Below, in pieces: positions 1-8,731 of a DNA stretch of 64,000 bases. Both the position numbers and the translations under genes were made by a program. The notes under the pieces were generated by a model that worked only from the letters and a program-made list of their open reading frames with translations, was not told the origin of the DNA and did no database searches. Position 1 is the stretch's first letter. Each line of letters starts with the position of its first letter. The stretch spans positions 372,001-436,000 of the forward strand of contig SBHC01000081.1 of the NCBI GenBank assembly GCA_006226375.1, written 5' to 3'. Source of the stretch: Deltaproteobacteria bacterium. Its GTDB lineage: Bacteria; Myxococcota_C; UBA6777.

Positions 1-2030
1 GAGATGAAAATGTCAGCGGTAGAGGGTTTGCTTAGGATCGTCAAACGATAGGTCTTCAACGCCTTCCTGGGTTGAGGCGGATCGTCTGTGTCTGTGTCTT
101 TGATCGAGCGAGGCACAGGAGGTGGCTTGTACTCCACGACATTGTCACGTCGACGAGAGGGAGGCTTCTTTGCCCGGCGTGCAGGAGGAGTGCGACCAAC
201 CACTTTGCGTCGCATCACAGGCAGTGAACGCACAGGGTTTCGCATTTGAGGCAGAGGCGGCAACCCGGCGTCTGTTTGCATCCCAGGGCTGTTCCCGTTG
301 TTGTCTGACCCACCAGAGCCAACCAACTTCAACAGCCCCATCAGCAAGAGAACACCACCAAACACAGCAGCGGCCATGACCAACATGCGTTTGCGCTTGG
401 CATTGGCTTCGACCTTGTCAGGGTCCGAAAGCCCTCGCATCGAACTGGTCTGTGAAGCCGGGTCGTAACCAGGATCCGTGTAATCATCACTCTGAGGAGC
501 GGTGGGATCCCAACCCGCATTGTCCTGCAACGTTGCTGGAGTCAGGTTGGAGTGGGAAGGAGACAGCGACACCGGATTTGGGGGAACACCACGTGAGGGC
601 GTCAACGAGTGAGAGGCAGGCGCCTGACTCAACTGGGAGGCCGCCACCGAGTGAGGCTGGGGTGTTGTCTCAATGTAAGGAGACGGTTGTCCAGCAAGAG
701 ACACCGACGAAGATACAGAGGGTGTCGGCGTGGATGAGGTCTGTGATTGCACGGAAACGTCGCCGTTGACGGGAGGAAGCTGCGAACGCGCTGGCGTGCT
801 CGTTTGTGGGACAGGAACAGGCTGCGCAGAAGGAAACGGCCAGGAGTGCCCGGTGCTTCCCGGTTGCTGAGGGGTCTCAGGCGTTGGAGAATGCACAGGC
901 GCCGGCATCGACGGCAACGAATCATACGAATGACCGGGCGAGGCTTTTGGGGTAGAAGGTGCTGCGCCGCTGTGGAACCACTCCGGCGAACGGTGGCCTT
1001 CCATCTTGCCGGTGGTTTGTTCTTGGGCCACGCCAGGACTTCCAGAAGGAGGTGTGTCCTGAGCCTTCTTTCGCAACGCGATGGTTTTTTCAAGAGTGGG
1101 AAGCAGCGCGTGAAGAAAGGCTGTAGCGTCCGTGTAGCGGTCTTCTGACTCTTTCCCCAACGACTTGATGATCACATCTTCCAGCTCGGGAGCGTAGAGC
1201 AAGTCAGGCCGTAAGTCGGAGATACGAGGAGCCAACGAAGAGATATGGGAGAGCATCACCTCAGCCGGCGTGTTCCCCTGGTAGGGAGGCCGACCAGTAA
1301 GCGCCTCGACCAAGATAATCCCTGCTGAGTAAAGATCTGAGCGAGCGTCCACGCGGCTGATATCACCGCGGGCTTGCTCAGGTGACATGTATGTGGGTGA
1401 GCCATACACCTCACCGTCCATCGTAAACTCTTGCTTCTTCTCTCCCTCCATCGCGATGCGGGCGATACCAAAGTCGAGAATCTTCAAGACTTCTTTGCCA
1501 CGGCGCTCGATCAGGTAGAGGTTTTCGGGCTTCAAATCCCGGTGGACAACGCCTTCATCATGGGCCACTTCCAGGGCGTCGAGGAGCTGCTCAAAGATAC
1601 GCAAGACCCGCTCAGGCTCCAAAGCACCTTCACGCTTGATCACCTCTTTGAGAGTTTCCCCTTCGAGAAACTCCATCACCAGGTAGAAACCGACACCGTC
1701 GAGCCAGCCGAAGTCAGTCTCTCGAACGATGTTTGGATGGTCCAGAGAAGAGATGACCTGAGCCTCACGCCGAAACCGCTCCACCACTTCCTCGTCGGAA
1801 GCAAACTGGGGGTGAAGAAACTTCACAGCGTAGGTTTTGCTGAGGTTGATGTGTTCCGCTTTGTAAATGACACCCATCCCGCCCACACCGATGCGTTCGA
1901 GCAAACGATGGTTCCCGATTTGCTGACCGATAAGCGGATCGGACGAGCGCTTCAGGCGGAACCCACACTCCAAACAAAACTTGGCGTCGGTGGGGTTCTC
2001 ATAATTGCAATTCGGACAGGTGGATTTCAT
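1..2030 (-). CDS. Ser/Thr protein kinase with zinc ribbon, TM and PEGA domain (3' end cut by window)
   Basis: The start ATG is at 2030 and the frame stays open to base 1, so the C-terminus is missing. The first 25 residues form a zinc ribbon with two CPNC/CLEC-type cysteine pairs. A Hanks-type kinase domain follows (residues about 35-300): glycine loop GVGGMG, catalytic HRDLKPEN, DFG, and SPTYMSPEQA activation segment. Next come a Pro/Ser/Thr/Gln-rich linker, one membrane helix (MLVMAAAVFGGVLLLMGLL) and a Pro/Arg-rich segment leading into the start of a PEGA-like domain (LTILSKPSTADIFI). The likely role is a membrane-anchored signalling kinase with a cytoplasmic catalytic domain and an envelope-facing PEGA module, an arrangement common in Myxococcota. 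Substrates cannot be inferred. Confidence 0.93.
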   Translation of the reverse strand, partial: MKSTCPNCNYENPTDAKFCLECGFRLKRSSDPLIGQQIGNHRLLERIGVGGMGVIYKAEHINLSKTYAVKFLHPQFASDEEVVERFRREAQVISSLDHPNIVRETDFGWLDGVGFYLVMEFLEGETLKEVIKREGALEPERVLRIFEQLLDALEVAHDEGVVHRDLKPENLYLIERRGKEVLKILDFGIARIAMEGEKKQEFTMDGEVYGSPTYMSPEQARGDISRVDARSDLYSAGIILVEALTGRPPYQGNTPAEVMLSHISSLAPRISDLRPDLLYAPELEDVIIKSLGKESEDRYTDATAFLHALLPTLEKTIALRKKAQDTPPSGSPGVAQEQTTGKMEGHRSPEWFHSGAAPSTPKASPGHSYDSLPSMPAPVHSPTPETPQQPGSTGHSWPFPSAQPVPVPQTSTPARSQLPPVNGDVSVQSQTSSTPTPSVSSSVSLAGQPSPYIETTPQPHSVAASQLSQAPASHSLTPSRGVPPNPVSLSPSHSNLTPATLQDNAGWDPTAPQSDDYTDPGYDPASQTSSMRGLSDPDKVEANAKRKRMLVMAAAVFGGVLLLMGLLKLVGSGGSDNNGNSPGMQTDAGLPPLPQMRNPVRSLPVMRRKVVGRTPPARRAKKPPSRRRDNVVEYKPPPVPRSIKDTDTDDPPQPRKALKTYRLTILSKPSTADIFI

Positions 2031-2210
2031 TCTCGTCGTCCATCCTCACATCGAAGAACGCGCGAGAGAGCCTGGAACCCATGGCAATATGGAAACAAAG
2101 CGTCCTCACGGTTACGATGAAAGGAATGAAGAAGAAGGCCTGCAGCTTGCAGACGGATTACTTGTGGGTATCAAAACCACTCTCTATTCGTACCTTTTCC
2201 GGCACGAATG

Positions 2211-4268
2211 TCAAGGGAGTGGGACCTTGTACTTTCGGGTTTCCGGCTTGCGAATGCGGTCTCCAAACTCTTGTTCAATCCTTTGAATAACTTCAAAGAC
2301 AGAATCTTCAAACTGTAGACCGTCGTTGTTGATGCCTTTGGCGTTCAGGTAGAACACGCCACGATGACAGTCTCCCTTGCTGGACTTGTCGAAAGACTTG
2401 GGGTCATCCACTTTGGGGACCCACTGCTCACACTTTCCGTGCAACGACACAAGAATCATCTTGGCGATCGCGCCTTGTGACATTTGCGTGGCAACAATCG
2501 CCAGCAAGTTCGCCATATCCGGCGCGTTCATACCGTACCCATGACCAAAGTACACCACCGGATACCGGGTGGTGGTATCCTTGTAGAACCCTGGCGGTAG
2601 CACGACAGAGTAGATGTTCTTGAAGCCCAGAGCCTTCGAGTCGTACGAGTAGTGTTTGGCAATCCCTTCGCCCTTCTTCAAGTCCATCGAAACAGGCTTC
2701 AAATCAGGGTCAGGCAATTGCGCAGTGACAAAACCAAAGTAGTTGAGGGTACGATCCAGAGCCCGTCCACCGTGAACGTGGTCACCGTCGCCCTGCTCAA
2801 TCATCTTTTCGGTGGCGTTCGGGTCACCGTACTGAATGTACACATGTTGCCCTTTGTTGGACCAATCCACCAGGGTGTAGTCAAACTCCTGGCTGGGGTC
2901 GTTGAGCAAAGAAACAAACTTGTCGAACTTTTGAGCCCGCTTGGGTTGGTCAGGGTAATGAGCTTTTGCTGCGCCAAGAAGGTGAAGCGCTGAGATATGG
3001 AAGTTGAAGAGGTCGCGAATTCCGCCATCAAGGTACAAGTTCAGCCGATCCAACGACGCCTTCGACATCTGACGAACCAAGGTTCTGGGATCGTGCTTCA
3101 TCATGTTCTCGCGGTTGGGAGTGCGAGTAAATTTGCCGTCCCCTTCTCCGTAGTCTTTGGTGTTTTCAATCCCATCAATACCAAAGTCTTTGTAGGGTTC
3201 GCCCTCATCGTAGATCATGTTGTTTTCTTGGCCTGTGGGATTGGTGAGGGGGTGATAGTCATCACCATTGGGATCTTCTCCACCGGGACCCTTCTGACCT
3301 TCGGGCACACATCCACCTTTTCCATCTTCACGATCGTTGGTGCATCCGTCTTTTCCAACGTCATCAAACCGCTCTCGGGTCATCGAGACAATGGGTTCAC
3401 CGTAATCACGCTTGCCGTTGCCGTTCACATCGACGGCCAAGAGGATTTCAATGGGTTGAACGTGGTCGCCGACTTTGTCGATATGGTAGGTTCCGCTGCG
3501 TTCACGACCGTTCCCATCACAGAAGGTGATCATATCGTATTTGCCTTCTGGGTTGTACGGATACGACTTAACACCCGAGATTTTGACTGGGTTGTTGCAA
3601 CGGTCCTGCTCGGCTCGGCGCGCGTTGGGAATCTTGTCCGACGGCCAGTACGGGCTCTTGGTGTTGTAATACATGGGATTGCCAAGAGCCATCGTGAGAT
3701 CTTGGAGCACGCGAATGAGGCCATTGCGATTCCAGTTCCCGCCCGCATCATCGTAGTGCCAGTCGTTAAAGTGGGAGGTAAACTCATGGGGATACACAGG
3801 CTTGGGTCCGGGAGGAGCGCAGTAAGCGTCTTTGGTGTTGAGCTTATTCTGTGTCGCCATCTCTTCTATCTTCTTAAGGTCGCAGAACCCGCCGAGCATC
3901 GCACGTTCAATGTAGTGATACAGATACGTGAGGTCGTTGGGGGCCCCCATACTTCCGATGATGTCGAATTTTTCATGATTGCGAAGCCCCACGATAGCAG
4001 CCATTCCGCCGCCCATGGAGATTCCAGCGATCATCCGGTAGGTCCATTTTCGTTCAACAACCTGTCCTTGTGGCGTTTTGTCTGCTGTAGTAGCGTTATC
4101 CTTGTTGCCACCATCATCTATGGTTCCACCACCGTCCGTACTTGACGAATCCGGCGCAACTTCCGATGGGTCGCCGCTTCCGGCACAACCGCCCACAACG
4201 CTAAAGGAAGCCACAAGCCCCCAACACAACAACCCAATCACCACTCGTGAACCAAACATACGTACCAT
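2211..4268 (-). CDS. Lipoprotein esterase, Esterase-D-type alpha/beta hydrolase with apparently permuted order
   Basis: ATG 4268 follows GAGGG by 9 nt and gives a lipoprotein signal with VVGGC lipobox (Cys28) and an Asp/Gly-rich linker. The nucleophile elbow AGISMGG (Ser84) comes immediately after the linker. A long Gly/Asp-rich insert with an EF-hand-like DVNGNGKRDYGE stretch follows. The His-containing GDGDHVHGG segment (about residue 497) comes next. Only then appear the strands that normally start an Esterase_D (PF00756-like) domain: LPPGF, RYPVVYFGHGYG (576-579) and MILVSLHG. The protein ends at FEVIQRIEQEFGDRIRKP, exactly where the nucleophile elbow is normally found. It is probably a surface or periplasmic ester hydrolase of unknown substrate. 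The fold assignment is fairly sure; the permutation is my inference. Confidence 0.85.
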   Translation of the reverse strand: MVRMFGSRVVIGLLCWGLVASFSVVGGCAGSGDPSEVAPDSSSTDGGGTIDDGGNKDNATTADKTPQGQVVERKWTYRMIAGISMGGGMAAIVGLRNHEKFDIIGSMGAPNDLTYLYHYIERAMLGGFCDLKKIEEMATQNKLNTKDAYCAPPGPKPVYPHEFTSHFNDWHYDDAGGNWNRNGLIRVLQDLTMALGNPMYYNTKSPYWPSDKIPNARRAEQDRCNNPVKISGVKSYPYNPEGKYDMITFCDGNGRERSGTYHIDKVGDHVQPIEILLAVDVNGNGKRDYGEPIVSMTRERFDDVGKDGCTNDREDGKGGCVPEGQKGPGGEDPNGDDYHPLTNPTGQENNMIYDEGEPYKDFGIDGIENTKDYGEGDGKFTRTPNRENMMKHDPRTLVRQMSKASLDRLNLYLDGGIRDLFNFHISALHLLGAAKAHYPDQPKRAQKFDKFVSLLNDPSQEFDYTLVDWSNKGQHVYIQYGDPNATEKMIEQGDGDHVHGGRALDRTLNYFGFVTAQLPDPDLKPVSMDLKKGEGIAKHYSYDSKALGFKNIYSVVLPPGFYKDTTTRYPVVYFGHGYGMNAPDMANLLAIVATQMSQGAIAKMILVSLHGKCEQWVPKVDDPKSFDKSSKGDCHRGVFYLNAKGINNDGLQFEDSVFEVIQRIEQEFGDRIRKPETRKYKVPLP

Positions 4269-4396
4269 CAAAGTATCCCTCTTCAAAAAGGAATCATCCA
4301 AAACAATCACAGGCCCGCATCTTACATCTTGTTTGGGCTGCCGTAAATCGTTATTAACAAAAGTGAGACCGAACCTCACGCAAGCAAGGATAGAAC

Positions 4397-4885
4397 ATGC
4401 ATCATCTACGACTCATCCTGGCCCGCCATGGAGAAGCTGGACGTGCCAGCTCAGGTGGAGACGTCCAACGTCCTCTCACCCAACACGGCCATAAGCAAGC
4501 CAGTCGCCTCGCCACTCTTCTATCCGAAGCGGGCTGGTTACCGAGTATCGTGGTCAGCAGCTCGGCACTTCGAACAAGAGAAACCACACAAAACCTGCTT
4601 GACGCTTGGTCTCATGAACTTCAGGTTGCTTGGGAAGACAGCTTTTATCTTGGCAACCTCCACACCATCGTTCCCACACTTCAGCACCACAACTTATCAG
4701 ATTGCAGCTGTTTGATGTTGGTGGGACACAACCCAGGCTGGAGTGACGCAGTTAGCCAACTCAGCGGAACCTACGTCAGCATGGGAACAGCCAACGCTGC
4801 CCTTCTCTCGATCGAGGCCGAGTCATGGGATGAGGCTCTTCTCACGACCTACAACTGGACTCTTCAAGACGTTCTCCGTCCTTAA
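4397..4885 (+). CDS. sixA: SixA-type phosphohistidine phosphatase
   Basis: A 162-residue cytoplasmic protein of the histidine phosphatase superfamily. The catalytic LARHGEA motif lies at the N-terminus, SSALRTRETT (phosphate-binding arginine) in the middle and LVGHNPGWSD (second catalytic His) near residue 110. Length and motifs fit the SixA branch, which removes phosphate from histidine residues of phosphorelay proteins. The start ATG is 6 nt after AAGGA. It is transcribed divergently from the esterase lipoprotein and converges on the next lipoprotein with only 10 bp between stop codons. No dedicated phosphorelay partner is adjacent, so the target is unknown. Confidence 0.85.
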   Translation: MHHLRLILARHGEAGRASSGGDVQRPLTQHGHKQASRLATLLSEAGWLPSIVVSSSALRTRETTQNLLDAWSHELQVAWEDSFYLGNLHTIVPTLQHHNLSDCSCLMLVGHNPGWSDAVSQLSGTYVSMGTANAALLSIEAESWDEALLTTYNWTLQDVLRP

Positions 4886-4895
4886 AGTATCCAAG

Positions 4896-6470
4896 CTATC
4901 GGCACAACGTCGCATACGTTGAGCCAAATTGAACCCCCCCACACGTCGTGTTCGACGGACAAGATGGGCTGTTGGGGTTGCACTTTTGCAGACACACCGA
5001 ATATCCACCTGTGTGCACGCACAACGAGCCCCCTCCACATTGGCCTTGCTTGCAACCCGGAAAGCAGCGAGGCTTGGGATTGGTGCCTGTCGAGATACAC
5101 TGCAACCCGTAGCGACACTTTCTTTGGGGGCTACACAACTGGTAAGGCCCCACTGTCGTGTAGGGTTTGTACAAGCAGACCCCAAACCGCTGCCCCGAAA
5201 GACGTTGGCATGTCAGGCGAGCGCTGCAATCCGAGCGACTCTGGCACTTTCGATAACAGATCGAATACGATTTCCCAGGAGCCCGCACGCAGGCCAGTCC
5301 TCGCTTGCAAGGCTTCTTCTTCGTACAGCGTTTCCCCAGCCCCACCCTCTCGGCCCGCTTCTTCATAGGAACACAAACCTTGTTGGATAGCCTGGGCGCC
5401 TTCTTGCACATTGTGTTCTTGGGACAAGAGGGGTAGCCCGATCCGCAGATGGCCAAGCAGCGCCTCGAAAAGTCAGCAAGCATCACACAGACGAGACCCT
5501 TCCTGCAAAGAGTGAGAGGGCTACACTTTTCCATCAACCCCACACGAGGTTTTAAGCGTTTGCGAAGGGTCCGCTTTGTTGGAACACAGACGCGGCCTCG
5601 TCCGGCGCGACGGCAACGGTAGCCTTCGGAACAGTCGCGGTTCAGGCGGCAAGGACGCCGACAAAACCCGCGAGTGTCCCCCACTTTTTTGACACAAACA
5701 AAGGGAGACTTGCAGCTCTCTGCCTTGGTGCACAAAGCCCCCTCTCCCGACCCTGCAAACTCAAAGGCAAAGTTCCGAGCCGAAACGTTACCGAGTCCAT
5801 CTTCAGCAACCACACGGAAATTCACAATACCACTTGCATATTCGCTGGGATCGATGGCGAAGATATAGGGGGCATACACCATCCGCTTGACAAGCTTATG
5901 GTCTGCAAACACCTCCACCTTTTGCACACGACTCAAGTCTTTGACGCTGATTTCAGCCCGCACCGCCTGGGTGATGGGTTTCTGTGCCTCTGGGGCAAGC
6001 CAGACAATCTCAGGTCCCTTGTTATCGAGGAAGAACTTCAACTTGGAGATGGAGTCAACGCCTTCGTGATCACGCATTCGGAAGATCAAAGTTTGACGTC
6101 CATTGTCGAGGTCGTACTTGCTGAGGTCCAGCTCCGTCTGAACGGTCACATCGGTGTCGTTTTTGGACGCATAGGTCTTTCGCCACACCACCTTCCCTTG
6201 CAAGATAATATCGAAGGCTTGCAAACCATCGGGTTCGTACACTTTGAGAGTGAGAGGGAGCGACTTTCGCACCCTCTTTTCTTCTTCCGTGTAGGGCTTC
6301 ATCACAGCAACCCGACTCGGCAGATTTACTTTATTTTCCGTTTTCTTTTTACACCCGTTGGTGCTCAGGACCATAGAAAGTCCTAACAGCGCCCCAAAAA
6401 GCCAGGAAAAAGTAGACAAAAAGAACGAGGCTAAGCGCCCGGAAGAGCAGGAAGAACCTTTCGACAACAC
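4896..6470 (-). CDS. Cys-rich lipoprotein with Ig-like N-terminal part
   Basis: The open frame extends to 6509, but a GTG at 6470 lies 5 nt after AGGAG (TTG 6467 is also possible) and gives a compact signal with lipobox STNGC. Residues about 60-260 look like two beta-sandwich (Ig/Big-like) repeats ending in phrases such as FFLDNKGPEIVWLAP and VAEDGLGNVS. The C-terminal half has at least five Dickkopf/EGF-like units of about 45 residues, each with C...GLxC..., a CR/CQxxxDC-type pair and a basic surface. It is probably anchored in the outer membrane and held by disulfides. Function unknown; a role in binding or adhesion is only a guess. Confidence 0.85.
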   Translation of the reverse strand: MLSKGSSCSSGRLASFFLSTFSWLFGALLGLSMVLSTNGCKKKTENKVNLPSRVAVMKPYTEEEKRVRKSLPLTLKVYEPDGLQAFDIILQGKVVWRKTYASKNDTDVTVQTELDLSKYDLDNGRQTLIFRMRDHEGVDSISKLKFFLDNKGPEIVWLAPEAQKPITQAVRAEISVKDLSRVQKVEVFADHKLVKRMVYAPYIFAIDPSEYASGIVNFRVVAEDGLGNVSARNFAFEFAGSGEGALCTKAESCKSPFVCVKKVGDTRGFCRRPCRLNRDCSEGYRCRRAGRGRVCVPTKRTLRKRLKPRVGLMEKCSPLTLCRKGLVCVMLADFSRRCLAICGSGYPSCPKNTMCKKAPRLSNKVCVPMKKRAERVGLGKRCTKKKPCKRGLACVRAPGKSYSICYRKCQSRSDCSARLTCQRLSGQRFGVCLYKPYTTVGPYQLCSPQRKCRYGLQCISTGTNPKPRCFPGCKQGQCGGGSLCVHTGGYSVCLQKCNPNSPSCPSNTTCGGVQFGSTYATLCR

Positions 6471-6616
6471 AGCATCTCCTATTGGACAAAAGTTGCATCT
6501 TGAAGTCACACCAACCAGACTATAGATAGAATAGTTGATGACCCAAGTGCAAGGGGAGACTGTGGTTCACGCCGCAAGTCTTTTAACGCTCCGATTTCGT
6601 TTTGAAAGGTTCAACA

Positions 6617-8062
6617 TTGACGCACGTAGAGTGGCAACAATTGGAACGCCGGCTGTCTCAACTGCCAGACATGGAAGTCCTCCGGGGTCCACAGCGCAGC
6701 AAACATTCTTTGTCCTTGAACACCGTGCACCAGATGCTCGAAGTCCTTGCCTTGACGGTCTATCCCCTGCCTATCATTCAGGTGGTGGGGAGCAAAGGCA
6801 AGGGCACCGTAGCCTGGATGTTAAACCGGCTTCTCCAAGCCCACGGCTGGCGCACGGGCATGTACCAATCGCCTCATTTGCAAAGTCGAAAAGAGCGCGT
6901 CCTGCTCAACGGAGACTATGCATCATTGGACTTGTGGACCGAAGTCCTCGATATGCTGTGGGAAACCTTTGACCCAGTGGAACGTCAGATCTCCCGTTTT
7001 GAGTTGGAGACCGTCCTCGCCTTGGAAATGTTTGTACGAGCCGACCTGGATGTTGTCATCCTTGAGGCTGGCCTGGGCGGAAAAAAGGACGCAACCAGCG
7101 CCATCGCCCCAGACGTTGTCGGCATCACCTCCATGGAACTGGAACACACCGAAATTCTCGGCCCAAGAATCGAAGACATTGCCTACCAAAAAGCTGGCGG
7201 GATTCGCGTCGGAACTCCAGTGGTATCCGCCCCCCTCCCCGCCCCAGCGATGCGAATCGTGGCTTCTATTTGTGAGAAGAGAAACGCCCCCCTGTTTCGA
7301 GTGGCCGACGAAACCTCCCCTGAAAACGCCATCCAACTGCAAGATGTCTCGTTGGACACAACAGGCTGTGACTTTACCTTACGCTCCGACAAGTGGACTC
7401 ACGGAGAAGCCTGGCCTGTCCGGCTCTCCTTGCTTGGTCCTCACAATCCAACGCTGGCGGCTCTCTCTGTTGGCATCGTCGGCTCCCTGCTGGAGAGCCT
7501 GGGACAGGACTTTGAACCCAGCAGCTTGAAGAGCCTTCAAGAGCTATCTATCCCTGGACGACTTCAACACATCCACAACTCACCCTCTGTGATCTTGGAT
7601 GTAGCACACACACCCAACTCTGTCGCTTCTTCCTTGCAGGCTTGTCAGCAACACGGGCAAAGACCTCCCCATGCTGTACTCTTGGGGCTCAACAGCGACA
7701 AGCGCGCCGCCGAGTTGCTGCAGCGACTCGGAGAACAAGCCCAACACCTCTGCCTGGTTCCCAACCCTGGCCCTCGTGGCCTTGGCACCGACGAGTTGCA
7801 GTCCATTCTCACAAACATCCAATGGTCGGGACGCCCACCCCAGGTCCACACCTTCTCTTCCGTTGAGCAAGGTTGGCAGCACCTGACCGCGCTCCTTCAG
7901 GGAGACCATCTTGGGCTTGCGCTCGGGTCCTTCGGCTTGATTGGTGAGCTACAACAACTTCTCCACCTCAACCCTCTACCGACGCCCTACAAAGGACCTT
8001 CCGTCCGCACCAAAGCCCCCAGCCCACTCCCCATGAGCCTCCATCCTGACTTCGCCTTTTAG
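6617..8062 (+). CDS. folC: Dihydrofolate synthase / folylpolyglutamate synthase
   Basis: A Mur-ligase-family ATP-dependent ligase of about 481 residues that adds glutamate to dihydropteroate and folates. The P-loop is VVGSKGKGTVAW, followed by YQSPHL and the LEAGLGGKKDATSA segment typical of FolC. The C-terminal domain contains ILDVAHTPNS, the usual ADP/glutamate domain signature. I place the start at TTG 6617, 7 nt after AAAGG, rather than TTG 6602. It stands alone here: no accD, dedD or folP neighbour is seen. The last 30 residues are Pro-rich and may be disordered. Confidence 0.92.
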   Translation: MTHVEWQQLERRLSQLPDMEVLRGPQRSKHSLSLNTVHQMLEVLALTVYPLPIIQVVGSKGKGTVAWMLNRLLQAHGWRTGMYQSPHLQSRKERVLLNGDYASLDLWTEVLDMLWETFDPVERQISRFELETVLALEMFVRADLDVVILEAGLGGKKDATSAIAPDVVGITSMELEHTEILGPRIEDIAYQKAGGIRVGTPVVSAPLPAPAMRIVASICEKRNAPLFRVADETSPENAIQLQDVSLDTTGCDFTLRSDKWTHGEAWPVRLSLLGPHNPTLAALSVGIVGSLLESLGQDFEPSSLKSLQELSIPGRLQHIHNSPSVILDVAHTPNSVASSLQACQQHGQRPPHAVLLGLNSDKRAAELLQRLGEQAQHLCLVPNPGPRGLGTDELQSILTNIQWSGRPPQVHTFSSVEQGWQHLTALLQGDHLGLALGSFGLIGELQQLLHLNPLPTPYKGPSVRTKAPSPLPMSLHPDFAF

Positions 8063-8074
8063 AGCGCGCTTCCT

Positions 8075-8728
8075 TCAAGCAACAGGGATGTGCTCGGACT
8101 CCAGGATGACTTCACCGGCTTGGTTGCTCTCCCCAATGTAGAGGACGCGCTCTGCAATCTGATCGGCGTGAATCCCTCTGTAGCGAGGAGGAATGATGGG
8201 CTTCAACACACGGTCGAGGACTTTCCCCAAGTTCTCTCCAGCGCGATGTTCGTCTCGGTCTCCCAACAGCAGAGAGGGACGAAGAATCACATAGCTAGGA
8301 AAGCCCAACTCACGCAGGTCGTTCTCCAGCTTTCCCTTGACCCGCAAGTAGTTGCTCGTCAGGCTGGAAGCCTTAGCCCCTACAGAGGATACATTGATGC
8401 AACGTTGTGCCCCGTTCTCCCGGGCGATCGTTGCAACTTGCAGCGGGTAATCGTGGTCGATTTGATAAAACCGTTGCTTGGAGCCAGCCTTCTTGTGTGT
8501 CGTTCCCATCGTATTCACGACATCACGGGCTTGAATCACGTCGCGAGAGGCTTCGAGGTTGTCAAAGTCAACGATGTGTTGGACGAAGCGATTCTCGCCT
8601 TCAAACTCTTCGATCGGCCGTCGAGTGAGAGCGATAACACGTTCGTAAACTTGGGTAGCGAGAGCTTTCCGGAGGACAGCCTTGCCAACAAGGCCAGTCG
8701 CTCCAACAACCAACAAGGAAGCATCCAT
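8075..8728 (-). CDS. Atypical SDR, NAD(P)-binding protein (HTATIP2/TIP30-like)
   Basis: A 217-residue Rossmann protein. LLVVGATGLVGKAVL at the N-terminus is the dinucleotide-binding glycine motif; VVNTMGTTHKKAGS, INVSSVGAK and YLRVKGKLE (YxxxK) follow, then YVILRPSLLLGDR. This pattern is characteristic of the TIP30-like atypical SDR group (NAD(P)H-binding). The start ATG lies only 3 bp after the stop of the upstream lipoprotein gene and has no clear ribosome site, so translational coupling is likely. Substrate and physiological role are unknown. Confidence 0.85.
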   Translation of the reverse strand: MDASLLVVGATGLVGKAVLRKALATQVYERVIALTRRPIEEFEGENRFVQHIVDFDNLEASRDVIQARDVVNTMGTTHKKAGSKQRFYQIDHDYPLQVATIARENGAQRCINVSSVGAKASSLTSNYLRVKGKLENDLRELGFPSYVILRPSLLLGDRDEHRAGENLGKVLDRVLKPIIPPRYRGIHADQIAERVLYIGESNQAGEVILESEHIPVA

Positions 8729-8731
8729 ACG

